Assembly: GCA_019828545.1 (NCBI GenBank)
Contig: JACVRA010000095.1
Location: 747,305-811,304, forward strand
Direction of reading: 5' to 3'
DNA: 64,000 bases
Origin: Paracamarosporium sp. OC-R06-R3
Lineage: Eukaryota; Ascomycota; Dothideomycetes; Pleosporales; Didymosphaeriaceae
Made by a program: the position numbers and the translations under genes. Below the pieces are notes generated by a model, which searched no databases, was not told the DNA's origin, and was given only the letters and a program-made list of their open reading frames with translations. Positions 33,722 to 45,566 of this stretch are shown here, piece by piece. Positions within the stretch are counted from its first letter, which is position 1, and each line of letters starts with the position of its first letter.

Positions 33722-36405
33722 ATGAAATTCTCGCACAGCCTGCAGTTCAATGCGGTGCCCGACTGGAGCAACCACTACATCGCCTACAGCAACCTCAAGA
33801 AGCTCATCTACACGCTTGAGACGCGCCTGAATCAGCAGACTGCCCACGTCGACGCCGAGTCTTCACCGCTGCTGAACGGCGCCTCCGAGGACCCCGACAA
33901 GGTCTTTACGCGCGCCCTCGACGTCGAGCTCGAGAAGGTCTGCTCCTTTTACCAGCTCAAGGAGAGCGAGGTATACGGCGAGGTCGACGATATCCTACGC
34001 GATGAGGAGAATTACGAGGACGAGCAGGAAGTGTACGAGCAGGAGCGAGAGAGCGCACCGCTGGGCAAGAAGGGGCGGAGCGGGAGCGTTTTCAGGCACA
34101 TTGGCTTCAACCGCGCACGTGGTGGCAGCACAGCGAGCAAGACGGACACCATAGACGAGGAGGATGAGGATTCCGACGACGGAGCGAACGAGACATCGTT
34201 GCTGCGGAGGAGAAGCGAGGACGGACACCGGGCGCGACGAGCATCCAACGACATGTATGCTTCTGCAGAAATCGCCTCGTCCCGCCGAAGGACGAGCGTC
34301 GCTTTTGAAGACTACAACGACATGTCTTTCTCGGCCCTCTACGACAAGGGTGTGTCGCTCAAGCAAAGAACCGTCAGCATCTACGTGTCGCTGTGCGAGC
34401 TACGGTCATTCCTGCAGCTCAACAAGACTGGGTTCGAAAAGGTTCTCAAGAAGTACGATAAGATTATGGACCGAAAGCTCAAGCGCGCTTATCTCGAGGA
34501 ACATGTTTATCCCGCGGAACCTTTCCAGAAGAGCACAATGAACAAGTTGACGCAGCACCTTTCAAGCATAGAAGTCATCTACTCGCGCATATGTACAAAA
34601 GGAGATGTTGACGAAGCGAAGCGGGAACTGAGGTTGCACTTGCGGGAGCATGTTGTCTGGGAGCGGAATACTGTCTGGCGTGAGATGATTGGCATTGAGC
34701 GCAAAGCGCAGAGCGCCAACATTGGTCTCACGCAATTACTCGGTCGTGATTCTGATCCAAACCAGGTTCGCCGCCAAGGAGACGAGGTCCATGCTGAGAT
34801 CACTGAGCTCAAGACGCCCATCGGCAGATATAGATGCCCTGCGTGGCTCCTTAGCTCCCAGTTCTGGCTCGGTGTCGTCATTGTCGCCGTCTTCGTTGTG
34901 TTGTTGTTGGTGCCCATCATGGAGAAACCAGAACAGCAAAACTGCCTGGCTATGGTGGTATTTGTCAGTTTGCTATGGGCCACTGAGGTCCGTAGTCATT
35001 ATCCTACAACCGATCATCGCTAACAGTAGCAGACGATTCCTCTCTTCGTTACCTCTCTCCTCGTACCCTTCCTTGCCGTCACTCTCCGTGTTGTCCGCAA
35101 CGACGATACGGGCAAGCGTCTGGAGACCAAAAACGCAACGACTTATGTCTTTGCCGCTATGTGGACGCCCGTGATTATGCTTCTCCTGGGAGGCTTCACC
35201 ATAGCAGCAGCCTTGTCCAAATACAACATCGCTAAGATCATGGCCACCTTTGTGCTCAGTAAAGCTGGGACGAAACCCCGTACTGTGCTCATCACGAACA
35301 TGTTCGTTGCTATGTTCGCCAGTATGTGGATCAGCAACGTTGCTGCGCCTGTTCTTTGCTTCTCTATTATTCAGGTAAGTTACTACTAGTCACTATGATC
35401 GGATTCATCTCTGACGCCTCAGCCTATCCTCCGCAATCTACCTGCCGATTCCAACATGACCAAGGCGCTCCTTCTCGGTATCGCCCTTGCGTCTAACATG
35501 GGCGGCGCCGCCTCCCCTATCGCCTCACCGCAAAATCTTATCGCTCTCCAGAACATGGCCCCGGAACCGTCGTGGGGCGTATGGTTCTTCATTGCGCTCC
35601 CCGTCTGCATTATTTCCATCCTCCTCATCTGGATTTTACTCCTCGTGACGTTTCAACCCGGGCGCAATACCACTATCGTGCCTATCAAACCCGTCAACGA
35701 CAGATTCACTCCCACGCAATGGTTTATATGTATCGTCACTGTCGCCACTATTGTGCTTTGGTGCGTGAGCCACCAACTCGAGCCGGTCTTCGGCGATATG
35801 GGCGTCATCGCTATAATTCCTATTGTGCTCTTCTTTGGAACAGGTATCCTCAACAAAGAAGATTTCAACAACTTCCTGTGGACAATCATCATCCTTGCTG
35901 CTGGCGGCCTGTCTCTCGGCAAATCGGTCAACTCCTCAGGTTTACTGCACACTATTGCAGAGTCTATTACAAGTAGCGTAGATGGCATGAGCCTTTATGG
36001 CGTTCTTGTCGTCTTTGCCGGACTCATCTTGGTGGTTGCCACCTTCATCAGTCATACCGTTGCTGCACTCATCGTGCTGCCGCTTGTGCAGCAGGTTGGT
36101 AAAGGCATGGCAGAGCCGCAGCATCCGAACCTTCTTGTCATGGGGAGTGTGCTCATGGCCAGTGCTGCGATGGGTTTGCCAACGAGTGGGTTTCCGAACA
36201 TGAGTAAGTCATTTCCATGCCATTTTAGTCTGGAGCACGTAGAGCTAATTGGTGGACAGCCGCCATCATGATGGAGGACCAGCGGACTGGACAGCGCTAC
36301 CTTGATGTGAAACACTTTCTTACTCGTGGCGTCCCTGCCTCGCTCATTGCTTTTGTCGTTGTCATCACTGTTGGATACGGTTTGATGCTTGCTGCGGGCC
36401 TCTGA
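33722..36405 (+). CDS. low-affinity phosphate transporter, SPX plus Na+/anion (DASS-type) permease
   Basis: Four exons (33722-34987, 35033-35374, 35423-36203, 36260-36405) give 844 aa. The SPX domain occupies about residues 1-290: it starts MKFSHSLQFNAVPDW, has YIAYSNLKKLIY, and its last helices contain the Lys-rich KVLKKYDKIMDRKLK. SPX domains sense inositol pyrophosphates and gate transport. From residue 375 on there are about 11-12 hydrophobic segments of the ArsB/DASS permease type, with ITNMFVAMFASMWISNVAAP and ALASNMGGAASPIASPQN as substrate/ion-binding repeats. Order and length match yeast Pho87/Pho90 (plasma membrane) and Pho91 (vacuole). Which of these it equals cannot be told. The first intron uses a less common GTCCGT donor but is required by the frame. 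Confidence 0.94.
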
Positions 36406-37251
36406 TTTAATCTCTGCATATACCTTTTATCTGTCACGCCTATCGTATACACCTGTTAGATTTGCGAGCTTTGTTTAAAACGGATTGTGTGCATTAACCG
36501 GAGATCATGGAATGTTTTCAAGATTAATTGGGAAGGGAATCTTTGAGCGAGATGTATTCTGATTTTGTAAGCGTAAACGGTTGGAAAACGGTCATCTTCG
36601 CATGCGAATATCTTCTTATTGACCATTTTTCTTTTCCGGCATTCACTAATGAGCTTGGGGCCAAGTGTCCGTCTTCTCTCGTCCGTCAGGTGGGTTGCAA
36701 TTATTCATCTACTTTATGTGTTGGCCTGCCGATGTCATTCGGGAACTCGCTAACTCGCTTACGTGCAAGGTGTGTAAAGCCCAATCGATGTCTGTGCAGC
36801 GGTAGGATTCGAGCTAGCGACGATTACCACATCGCGTTAGCATACCCGTCATGTTCAGCTAAGCACTGTGTTTCAAGCACGACATTTGCGCCTATATGAG
36901 AGATGGACATTGCAAAAACTAGCATACTCCGGGTTTCCACCGAAAGATCAGCTGTGCTACATGGGTCTTCTATTGCCCTTTCCTTGAAAGCAGATCCCTC
37001 GATGGCGTGCACAGACAAGCCATACTTCGAGTGGTATACGGTTGGCCTCAAGGCTTAGAAATGGAAAATGTTTGTCAGCGAGGCAGCTGTAGGAGCTTCA
37101 AGGCTGAGAGGGAGGCTGTGTGGGTGAGTATAAAGATAGCGTCGAGGGGCCGTAAAGGAAGACATCATAGCAACAGGAGCATCTTCGAAAGGAAACACAG
37201 TCTACGACAAAATCTCCCCCAAGCTTGTGTCTGCTCAATCCTCATTACAAC
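36406..37251. other. intergenic, no gene seen
   Basis: About 850 bp. A tRNA-like patch on the minus strand near 36.78-36.87 kb was examined and not accepted. The right end is the promoter of the first beta-propeller gene. Confidence 0.45.
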
Positions 37252-38250
37252 ATGCGATCCTTCAACAATTGGGCTCTTCAAGCCCTCTTCTTCACTAGCG
37301 CACCTGCACAGCAGATTCGTCCAGTCTTCCAGTTTCCCAAGCCAACCTGGCTCGAGAATATCGCTACTACTCGCACCGGCCATCTGCTCACTGGGATTCT
37401 GGACAAAGCACCCGCTGAACTGCATATCGTTGATCCATTCGCTGCGTCCAATGCAAGCTATTCAACAAACAACACCCTCCTTCACTCCTTCGCAGGCGTC
37501 AACACAGTCTTCGGCATCTCCGAATATGCCCCCGACCTGTTTGCTGTGGCCACAGGAAACTATAGCCCGGCTACTGGCGCCACGAAAGACACCTATGCCA
37601 TTTGGAGCGTCGATTTGAGCGATTTCAGCACTAGCCAAGGCACGGCGAAAGTCCGCAAAATCGCAGACGTAAATAAGCTCGAAGTAGTCAACGGTGTTGC
37701 GGCACTCAATAAGGACAGTATCCTTCTGGCAGACAGCTTTGCAGGTACAGTTGTCAGGTTGGATATCAAAACTGGGCGTACCGAAACCGTGATCAACGAC
37801 TCTAGCACCGCCTTCGATACACCACTCGGCGTGAACGGACTCAAGGTATCACACAGTACAAACCCGCCGACATTGTATTACACGAACTCGCAATTGAACG
37901 CTACATTCAGCGCCCCGATACATCCCCTCACCGGCAAGCTTGCTGGGCCAGTCACGACCATTGCGAACAACTTTGCAGTACCTGACGACCTGGTTGTTAC
38001 AGACGACGGCACAGTGTTCTTTACGAGACCGTATGCGGGGACACTGACCAGAGCCAAGGCTGGAGAGAACGCTGTTGTTGTTGCTGGCGCAGAGGGTAGC
38101 AGCGTGCTTGGAGGTGCAACAAGCGCAACATTCGGCAGGACATACAAGGATCGCGGCGTGGTTTACGTGGCTACGATGGGCGGGTTCAATGCGGATGGAT
38201 CGTATGCTGAGGGCGGAAAGATCGTTGCTGTGCAGGTTGAAAAAGAATAA
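37252..38250 (+). CDS. secreted SMP-30/NHL-like six-bladed beta-propeller protein (copy 1)
   Basis: Single-exon gene of 332 aa. MRSFNNWALQALFFTSAPAQQ is a plausible signal peptide. The mature part alternates short strands typical of SMP-30/gluconolactonase propellers: PTWLENIATTRTGHLL, HIVDPF, VFGISEYAPDLFAVA, GVAALNKDSILLADS, GLKVS, DDLVVTDDGTVFF and GRTYKDRGVVYVATMGG. Ser/Asn-rich N-glycosylation sequons are frequent. Members bind divalent metals and some hydrolyse lactones; here the activity is unknown. An NTT start-codon alternative upstream is not needed because the ATG directly precedes the signal peptide. It forms a head-to-tail pair with the next gene, which has the same length and blocks, so a tandem duplication is likely. 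Confidence 0.88.
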   Translation: MRSFNNWALQALFFTSAPAQQIRPVFQFPKPTWLENIATTRTGHLLTGILDKAPAELHIVDPFAASNASYSTNNTLLHSFAGVNTVFGISEYAPDLFAVATGNYSPATGATKDTYAIWSVDLSDFSTSQGTAKVRKIADVNKLEVVNGVAALNKDSILLADSFAGTVVRLDIKTGRTETVINDSSTAFDTPLGVNGLKVSHSTNPPTLYYTNSQLNATFSAPIHPLTGKLAGPVTTIANNFAVPDDLVVTDDGTVFFTRPYAGTLTRAKAGENAVVVAGAEGSSVLGGATSATFGRTYKDRGVVYVATMGGFNADGSYAEGGKIVAVQVEKE

Positions 38251-39160
38251 GGGACGTGATTAAGTTGGCTTGAGGGGTTGTGGAAGAATGAAGCCGGCTC
38301 GTAGGATGGACAGTTGGGCTTGTTTGTAGTGGACATATCGGGATAATGCTAAAAGAACACGAGTAATACCATTCTAGAACCTCCCACGGCCGACGGCGCT
38401 TCTTTTAGAATCTCTAGCCAGCTTGTGTAAATGGGCGCACACTAGTCATGCCTTAGAAGTCTGGTCTCATTCGTCCCTTGATATATGTTTTGACTGCTGC
38501 ATGTTGTTATTCTGCAGATAAAATTACATCCAAGTTACTAATCACCACATGCAGAGAATTGTAGTGGACCCAATAGAGATAGCGATGCGATAATATCCGG
38601 CTAGGACTGAATTGAGTTAGAAATACGGACTGGTGCCTTCATTTCTCGCAAAGGGCCATGTGTAAGCATTAGAAACAACGTCGATCCTGCACACAGAAAA
38701 TACCTCGTTCAACCAGACAGTGAAATAATAGGCACTCAATATATTTGTCATGTGATTCTCGGCTCACGAAAGCAAGCGTAATTCTTCGCCTGTACCGTCC
38801 AGGCGCCCAACGCTAGCATAGAAGAAATGCTGACTTAGACAAGCAATCCACATCAGGGATGTTCCTCCGCTCGCATTAGCTTGCACCAATGGGAGTAAAA
38901 TCTAGATCATGCTCCCGGAGCTAGTGTATCTTTCTACTTTGGTGGTGAAGTGTGGAGTTAAGAACGTATTTTGCTGGATTTTGTAAGCATGTTTTGCGGA
39001 TTTTAGGGCTTGATCTCCGGATTAAAGCAGATATGTGAGGTATAAAGAGCTGGGCAGGTACACTACGAAGCTCTCGCTAGCAAGAGAGGGCCTGGAAAGC
39101 GTACATTTCGAACCCACTGTCGACTCATCCGTTCTTTGGTGATTTAAACACTCGCCAATC
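38251..39160. other. intergenic between the tandem propeller genes
   Basis: About 910 bp, AT-rich. No coding motif; presumably 3' UTR of copy 1 and promoter of copy 2. Confidence 0.5.
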
Positions 39161-40156
39161 ATGCGTTCCTCCCACTATCTCATAACCGCTACGCTGTCTG
39201 GAATCTCATTAGCGGCCAACGACCAGATAGTCCACCAGTTTCCCAATCCCACCTGGGTGGAGAATATTGCATCTACCAGAAATGGCTCCCTTCTCGTGGG
39301 TGTCCTTGGCCAAACTCCAGCACAACTCCACATCATCAACCCTTTCTCACACGCCACAAATGATACCTTGCTCCACACCTTCGCCTACTCCAACTCTATC
39401 TTCGGTATTACCGAGTACGAGACCGACGTCTTCGCTGTCGCAGCGGGCAACTTCAGTTCCACAACCGCCAACGGAACTGGCGATGCGAACATTTGGAGTG
39501 TAGACCTGCGATGGGGGACTACCAAGGACTGTGCTAAAATCAAGAAGATTGCGTATTTGAAAGATGCGCAAATCAATGGAATTGCAGCATTAAACAGCGA
39601 AACCCTTCTGTTCACTGATAGCTGGGCGGGTAACATTCGTAAAGTGGACGTCAAGACTGGCAAGCACGAAGTCATTCTGCAGGACGCGTCAACGGCGAAC
39701 AATTTGTCTACACCTCTGCCTCTCGGTGCAAACGGCCTCAAGGTCCTCCGCTCTAGCCCTGTTCCTTCATCCAGCGCCAATCCCACGATCTTCTTTTCCA
39801 ATCTGCAACTTGGCACTGTGCATAAGGTGTCGGTTGATCAGCGTACAGGTCGCCCGCGTGGACGCGTGGTCACGTTGGCCAAAGATCTCGGTATTATCGA
39901 TGACCTCGCAGCTACAGATGATAATTCTGTATTCTTGGCGAGGGATGCCGCTAATGACATTGTGCGGATCAGTGATGATGGCAAGGTGGTCACCGTTGGA
40001 GGCGGGAACGCGAAGATCTTGGGACCCACAGCTACGGTGCTCGGAAGAACGTACAAGGACAGAGGGATATTGTATGTGAGCACTATGGGAGGACAACAAG
40101 CTGACGGGACGTTTGTCGAAGGGGGGAAGGTTGTGGCTGTTGATTTGTCGGTGTGA
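39161..40156 (+). CDS. secreted SMP-30/NHL-like six-bladed beta-propeller protein (copy 2)
   Basis: Single-exon gene of 331 aa, colinear with the preceding gene. MRSSHYLITATLSGISLAAN is a signal peptide. Shared blocks are PNPTWVENIASTRNGSLL, HIINPF, IFGITEYETDVFAVAAGN, IWSVDL, GIAALNSETLLFTDSWAG, GANGLKV and LGRTYKDRGILYVSTMGG. The copies differ clearly along the whole length, and copy 2 has a longer Ser-rich loop (RSSPVPSSSANP) before blade 4, so the duplication is not recent. Probably an extracellular or cell-wall protein with a metal-binding propeller; a lactonase activity is possible but not shown by the sequence. Confidence 0.88.
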   Translation: MRSSHYLITATLSGISLAANDQIVHQFPNPTWVENIASTRNGSLLVGVLGQTPAQLHIINPFSHATNDTLLHTFAYSNSIFGITEYETDVFAVAAGNFSSTTANGTGDANIWSVDLRWGTTKDCAKIKKIAYLKDAQINGIAALNSETLLFTDSWAGNIRKVDVKTGKHEVILQDASTANNLSTPLPLGANGLKVLRSSPVPSSSANPTIFFSNLQLGTVHKVSVDQRTGRPRGRVVTLAKDLGIIDDLAATDDNSVFLARDAANDIVRISDDGKVVTVGGGNAKILGPTATVLGRTYKDRGILYVSTMGGQQADGTFVEGGKVVAVDLSV

Positions 40157-41159
40157 GGGTATAGGCAAAAATGTGCTACCCCAAGATACGCAATACCGTG
40201 CCCGAATTTCTAGTTCGCCACTATAGAGCCATATGGTTCGTCAAATATGGTTTGTCAACTGATTATTAATAAACTGAATAGTGTCGGATGGTTCTCTAAT
40301 GCTGTGTAAATCCCAAAATCTTAAACTATGGGAATTAAGCGTGGAATTGCCTTGCTCATATGCATATGTTTTAGTAGTTGACAAAGTGGGTATAACGTAC
40401 GGTCTAGTGGTAGAGTCCTAATGATCACCTCATTAGCTCTGGCCCATCCTTGTTGCTGATCCTCCCACTGTTGATTTAAAGTGCTTTAATCGTATGAACC
40501 TCGCTATTCTCATCATATATACGGGCATTCTCCACGATTGATGTTGATATCCGTGTCATGCTCATTGCTCGTGGCGACCCTAAGCCGGTGCCTTTATCCA
40601 TAGTGGTGTAGGTATTTGTATTGGAAGAGGAGTTTGGCAGATCTCACAGAAGTCGCGATAGTATTAGGATGTCCTTCGTAGATTAGGAGGCTGCAGACCA
40701 AGAGGCAGTGGCACTCAGTCCAGTTGGACTTATGGGCAGTGGTCCATTTTGTCTCTAACTTATCAACGTATGCTAATTGGTATAGAGATTGGTATCGTGG
40801 AGCGACTGGCGCAATGGAAGGACTGTAAACAGACCACTTACTATCTACATGTATGTCCGTTGTCGGTGCTACTACGATAGCTACAACTAAGTACTTCCCG
40901 GAATAGAGCTGGCCGACGATGAAACATAACCATAATCCTGATGACAAAAGCTGTATCTACAACTCGATTGCATCCACCGTTCTGTCTTGAATAATCTCTC
41001 GTGGTCTGTCATACAAATCGCTTGAAGATCCTGCAACTTCACAGCCCGTTGTCCTCTCCTCAGTCCATCAACAATGGCTCAAGGGGGCAGAATTCTTGCT
41101 TTTGCAGCTACAGGGATCCATTTTGGAGCGTTTAACATGTCCTTTTCTTCCAATATAGC
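40157..41159. other. intergenic, no gene seen
   Basis: About 1 kb, AT-rich. A D-arm-like string near 40.40 kb (TCTAGTGGTAGAGTCC) lacks a matching T-arm and is not called a tRNA. Confidence 0.45.
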
Positions 41160-41399
41160 CTAGGTCTCCACGGCCTTTTCATTCCTCTTCTTCAACCCTC
41201 CTATCCCAATACCGACCAGCACCGCACCTAAGGTGGTGAACTTGAAGATCGTTTCGTACTGTTCCCACTTGATGCTCTGACTATATGGCTGACGCGACAC
41301 GCGAAAGAAAGCGGCGCCCGTAATGACGGCATATGCGCCAACGAGAAGCGGATACCGGTACTGGCTCACCAAGGGCGTAGGGGCCTGTGCGGGCGACAT
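41160..41399 (-). CDS. small membrane protein, possibly mitochondrial
   Basis: Single-exon gene of 79 aa starting at the ATG 41399 (GACATCTT region). It has two hydrophobic helices, YPLLVGAYAVITGAAFF and FTTLGAVLVGIGIGG, separated by a polar loop with SVxxxKWEQYE-like residues, and a basic end (LKKRNEKAVET). This looks like a fungal inner-membrane microprotein or small subunit of a membrane complex, but I cannot name the family. The clean ATG, clean stop and helix pattern support a real gene. It is convergent with the second beta-propeller gene and codirectional with RRP12. Confidence 0.65.
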   Translation of the reverse strand: MSPAQAPTPLVSQYRYPLLVGAYAVITGAAFFRVSRQPYSQSIKWEQYETIFKFTTLGAVLVGIGIGGLKKRNEKAVET

Positions 41400-41688
41400 C
41401 TTAGTGCTTTCCTCTCTTCCGGACGTGAGAGAAGTGGGTGGTTTATAGAAGACGAGAAACCGTTGGGGAGGTACAGTCTTCAGTGGGACTGTTGGGTTTT
41501 GTTGTTAGAAGATCGATGACGCCATCCCAGAGTCATGACTTTGTCGAAGCCAAATTCAGTATTACAAGACAAGGCATAGTATTGAGCAGAAAAAATGGTA
41601 TCTTGATTCATGAATATCGAAATTGTCCATCACCATGCACCACATCCCAACATCGTTGCCTCACATATTATCTCTTCCATGACATCGA

Positions 41689-44600
41689 CTAGTTCCTAGA
41701 CTTTCTCCCCTGACCGCCCCAGCCTTTCATCTTCGGGCTTTTACCCTTTTCAACCCTCCCAGAGCTGCCCTGTCCACCCTTTGCTTTGTCAACACCTAAT
41801 CCCCTTCTTTGATTTTGCGCGCCTCCTCGACCCCTACCCATCCCACTTCCGGACTTTACCTTTCTATCCTCTTTCTCATCCTCGCTATCGACATCCATAT
41901 CATCCTCTTCCCTCCCCTTCTTGTTGCTGAATTTAAACTTCCCCTTCTGCCCGCGCTGCGCAGCGTCACGGCCCCGAATAGCATCGACGTAAGCGTTAAT
42001 ACCAGCTTCGAGAGAAACGCCATCATCATCGATATCCATGAGAACGTCCCCTTGGTCATCGGCGGCTTGACGTTTGCCACCCTTCTTGGCTGTGCCATGG
42101 CCGTCCTCAGAGTCCGAGTTACCGAGGATGAGTTTACCATCTTCGTTTGTTCGTGCTTTAGTTTTCTTCTGTGGTAGCTCTTTTCGTCGTAGAGGCTTGG
42201 TCGAGGAGATATTTCCGAGTGCACGTTTAGACAGCAGATCCAACGGCTCATCCTCGTCCTCGACAATGTATGTTTCGCCACGCTTAGTCTTGCCCTGTCG
42301 CTGTTTGCTTTGCGCCTTGATGAATTCATCTTCCGAGTCGCCCTCTTCATCTTCGCTCTCACTGCCGTACACAGCTTGATCATACTCGCTCTCGAACCTG
42401 CCCTTCGGCTTCTCGTCCTGCTCCTCGTCCTGCTCGTTTCCTTGTTGCTTCTTCTTTTTACGGTGCTCGCGTGTCTTTCTGATGTTTGTGATGAGTTTAC
42501 GGTCTTCCACCGGACAGGCACGTTCAACTTCTTCCACGCCAAATTTGCGAATCATACGCTCAACAATATGCTTCACCTTTGCTTTAAAATGTGCCTTATG
42601 TTCGTGGCTCCAGACGAGCAGGTTCGCGAGCAGGGTATTGAGGCGGGGCTTTACAAAAGATTCTGGCAACGAGATAACCTCCACTTTCACGAAGCCAAGG
42701 ACACTCCGGACAATCTCGCGATTCGGATTTTGAAGGAACATGTCCATAATCTCCAGGAGGTTTTGTACCGTCTCTTTCGACACCCTAGAGTGGAACTCGA
42801 ATAATATGCGCGTCACTGCCGTGATCGAAGCGGAAATCATGTGTGGAGTTGATGCAGCGAGACCTGCCGAGACCATAGTGAAATACTCTTCGAGAGAAGC
42901 TTCGACAGAAGGCGCGTCCATAGGCATGTTAGGTACTTTGTTCTGGAGGACGGTTCCACCCAAGGCCATTTTCTCGCCCATCGCCACAAGCAACTCATAA
43001 GCTGCTTCTCGGGCCTTTTCGTTCACCTCCTTAGCCGAGATAACAACTTCGGAAAGAACAGATGGAATGAAGTGAAGATCAGTTTGAGGAAGATACTCCA
43101 AGATTTGGGATAGAGCCAGCAACCTGTCTCTTCGCGCAGGCCCCGAAGCTTGCTCCGAGCTTTGCAAAAGCAACTGTTGGAGCTCTTCGGTTCGCTCCTG
43201 CAATGCAGCTTTACCGGTCTCCGATTCTCCAAGCCTCGGTATCATCTTGTACGCTTTCTTCTGCAGCTGGGGATCTTCCTTTTTATTTACCATAATAGAA
43301 GCCATCTTGAATAGAGAAGGATAGCTGTCGCGCGGGAGGTACGGCGCAATTGTGATGATAAGATCCATAAGAGTGTGACTCATAGGTGGCATTTTACTCT
43401 GGTTCTTGTCCTGTTTTTGCTTGTCCGCTTGTGTCTGGGGGCCGGTTTCTGGCAATGCAGCTTCGAGGCTGGTGGCAACTCGTTCAAAAGTTTCCATGAG
43501 CTCCTGCGTGCTTGTTAGTACCCGACAAGACTTTGAATTATAGTCGTCTACTTACTTTTTCTGGAATGATGCTTAGATATGCGTTGATGGTCCTGAGAAT
43601 AGTTCCCCTGTATTGTGGCAGAGTCTGGCTGTAGACGTTGAACAGCACGGCAAGCATGTTGCTTGCAAAGCTAGCAAGATGCTCCAGATTCTTTTGTGCT
43701 TGTACTTTGGAAATCCGTGCCTGCGCAACGAGATCTTCCTTGCCTTCAATCTCTACAATAGCCTTGTTTCCATCGACAAGGTTCTGCAACGCTCTACATA
43801 TGTCTGTTCGCAGATCTGCTTGGCCGTATAGTAGATTTGCCAACATTTCAGCAAAGCCTTGGTCAAACGCTTCAACAAGGTCCAATGGCAGGTCACAGTA
43901 GCCGGGCAGTATCGACCAGACTTGCTGAACAACCGTTTCGAAAACCTTGATTTCCATCGTCTTCTCTTTGCTGCCATGTTCTATGACCCTTTGAAACATG
44001 ACCTCGCTGAGTGGTACCATCTCTTGCCTGAAATGTGCCAATTTCGTGTTGTGCACAGAATCCCGAAGCAGAGGTAGCATCCAGACCCTGCCTGTTTGAC
44101 CGGGCGGTGGTCTTGGCAGGTTCAGAGGGAGCACGGCCAGAACAGCATCGGGGCCCATGGCACCGATCGCTTTTGAAATGACAGCATCCGCCTCTTTCTT
44201 TCCGGCAAAGGAGTCGTTGCTTCGCAGCTCCCCAACAGTCTTCAACACAGGCTTCATGATGGGATCCGAGCGCCAGCGTAGCGCTTCGTACATAGCGCAT
44301 AGCATGCTGAAAACCTCCATCCACGCAGCCTGGTATTTGACGCTCAATAGATTTTGAGCAGCCTGTGCCAACTTTTCCAAAATCTTCTCATCGTAGATTG
44401 AAGGCTCCAAAATAACGCTGTCGGGTATAATATTCGCAAAGAAAGAGACCAAGCATTCGGAAGCGGAAACGCGTATGTTATGTGACGGTGACTCAAGAAA
44501 GGAAGCCACCATGTTGAAGAGTTCTGGAAGCTTTGCAAACGTGTCTTCGGGCTCGATCAGTGCTGAGACCTCATACCCCCTGGATATAACAGCTATCCAT

Positions 44601-45566
44601 GGAGGGAGCAATTGTGTGTCGTTCTTAGAGGGCTGAAGCTCGGATATGACTTCAAGAAGGCGTGGCAGCTTCGTCGAAGAGAGCTCATCAGTCATGCCTG
44701 CAAATATAACCTCGAAAATTTCGAAAGCCGCCATGGTAAGATACTCGCTGCTGGACCGCGAGATGTTCAGAAGCAGCTCGCACAAGATATCGATTTTTCT
44801 GCTCGGCCAGCCACCAGATGAGCTTGCAATTGTCTTGATTAATTGCAATGCATGCATAAGATCTGGTTCCTTGCTCTGATCAGCTTGCCGCTTCTTCTGA
44901 TTTGCCGACCTGCCTGCAGCCTGGGCAATGTCCTTCAGCATCTTGAGCGCCGTCTCTGCGCACATATCGGCAGCAGGGTGATCCAGGGACGGGCTCGGTG
45001 GCGGATTGTTCAAAACCTTTGCAAGCGCATCTTGTGCCCTCTTCCTCACCTTCGGTCTGGGATCTACAGCTATTTGCAGCAACCCTGCGACAGCTGCTCG
45101 CGGTCCAATCTGCGTCGCCGGTAGCTCCCACGCTCGCGCATCTTGCACAACGAGCAACGACTCAAGGCAGCCTATGGAAGATCGGAGAAGCGGTGCTTCG
45201 GCATCGGGATGTGTAAGCGCAGGCGCAAGACTGGGCAGAATACCCGCGAACTTGGATCGCAGCAGCGGCGCTGGGACGTGAGGAGTGACGAGATCGAGGA
45301 GATAGATGACCGACGTCGCTGTGTCTTTGTTCGATATGCCTTCGTTCGATATCTGCCGCCCCAGAAGCGCAAGAAGCGCAGCGAAATACGCGGTTGGCGT
45401 GGGCTTCGAATTCTGCTGCTTAAGCGTGTCTTCGATGGCGGCGAGCACTACAGCATTCTACAAAATCAGCAAGATGCCATGTATTTCTGGGCTGTCTCCT
45501 TACCTGGTGCTGATTGTGACCCTTTGGCGAGTCTCGCACCTTTAGTAGCCTGTCCTCAAGCGACAT
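41689..45566 (-). CDS. RRP12: ribosomal RNA-processing protein 12 (NUC173/HEAT repeats)
   Basis: Three exons (45566-45504, 45457-43556, 43503-41689) give 1259 aa, close to yeast Rrp12. Exon 1 encodes MSLEDRLLKVRDSPKGHNQHQ, a conserved N-terminus; the intron GTAAGG..TTTGTAG then joins NAVVLAAIEDTLKQ. The middle is built of HEAT-like helices with NUC173-domain blocks such as VDPRPKVRKRAQDALAKVL and PFLESPSHNIRVSASE-like repeats. The second intron joins IIPEK to ELMETFERVATSLEAALP. The last 250 residues are acidic-basic low complexity and end in a strongly basic Gly-rich tail (KSPKMKGWGGQGRKSRN), likely for RNA or nuclear targeting. Rrp12 binds pre-40S and pre-60S particles and karyopherins and is needed for their nuclear export. 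Confidence 0.93.

Noticed and set aside
36780..36870. tRNA-like sequence on the minus strand (TTAGCTGAAC..GCTCGAATCC)
   Set aside because: It resembles D- and T-arm boxes, but the T stem does not pair, no clean anticodon loop with U33 can be drawn and the acceptor stem fails. At best a decayed tRNA.
40395..40470. D-arm-like string TCTAGTGGTAGAGTCC
   Set aside because: No matching T-arm (GGTTCRANNCC) or acceptor stem follows within tRNA distance.
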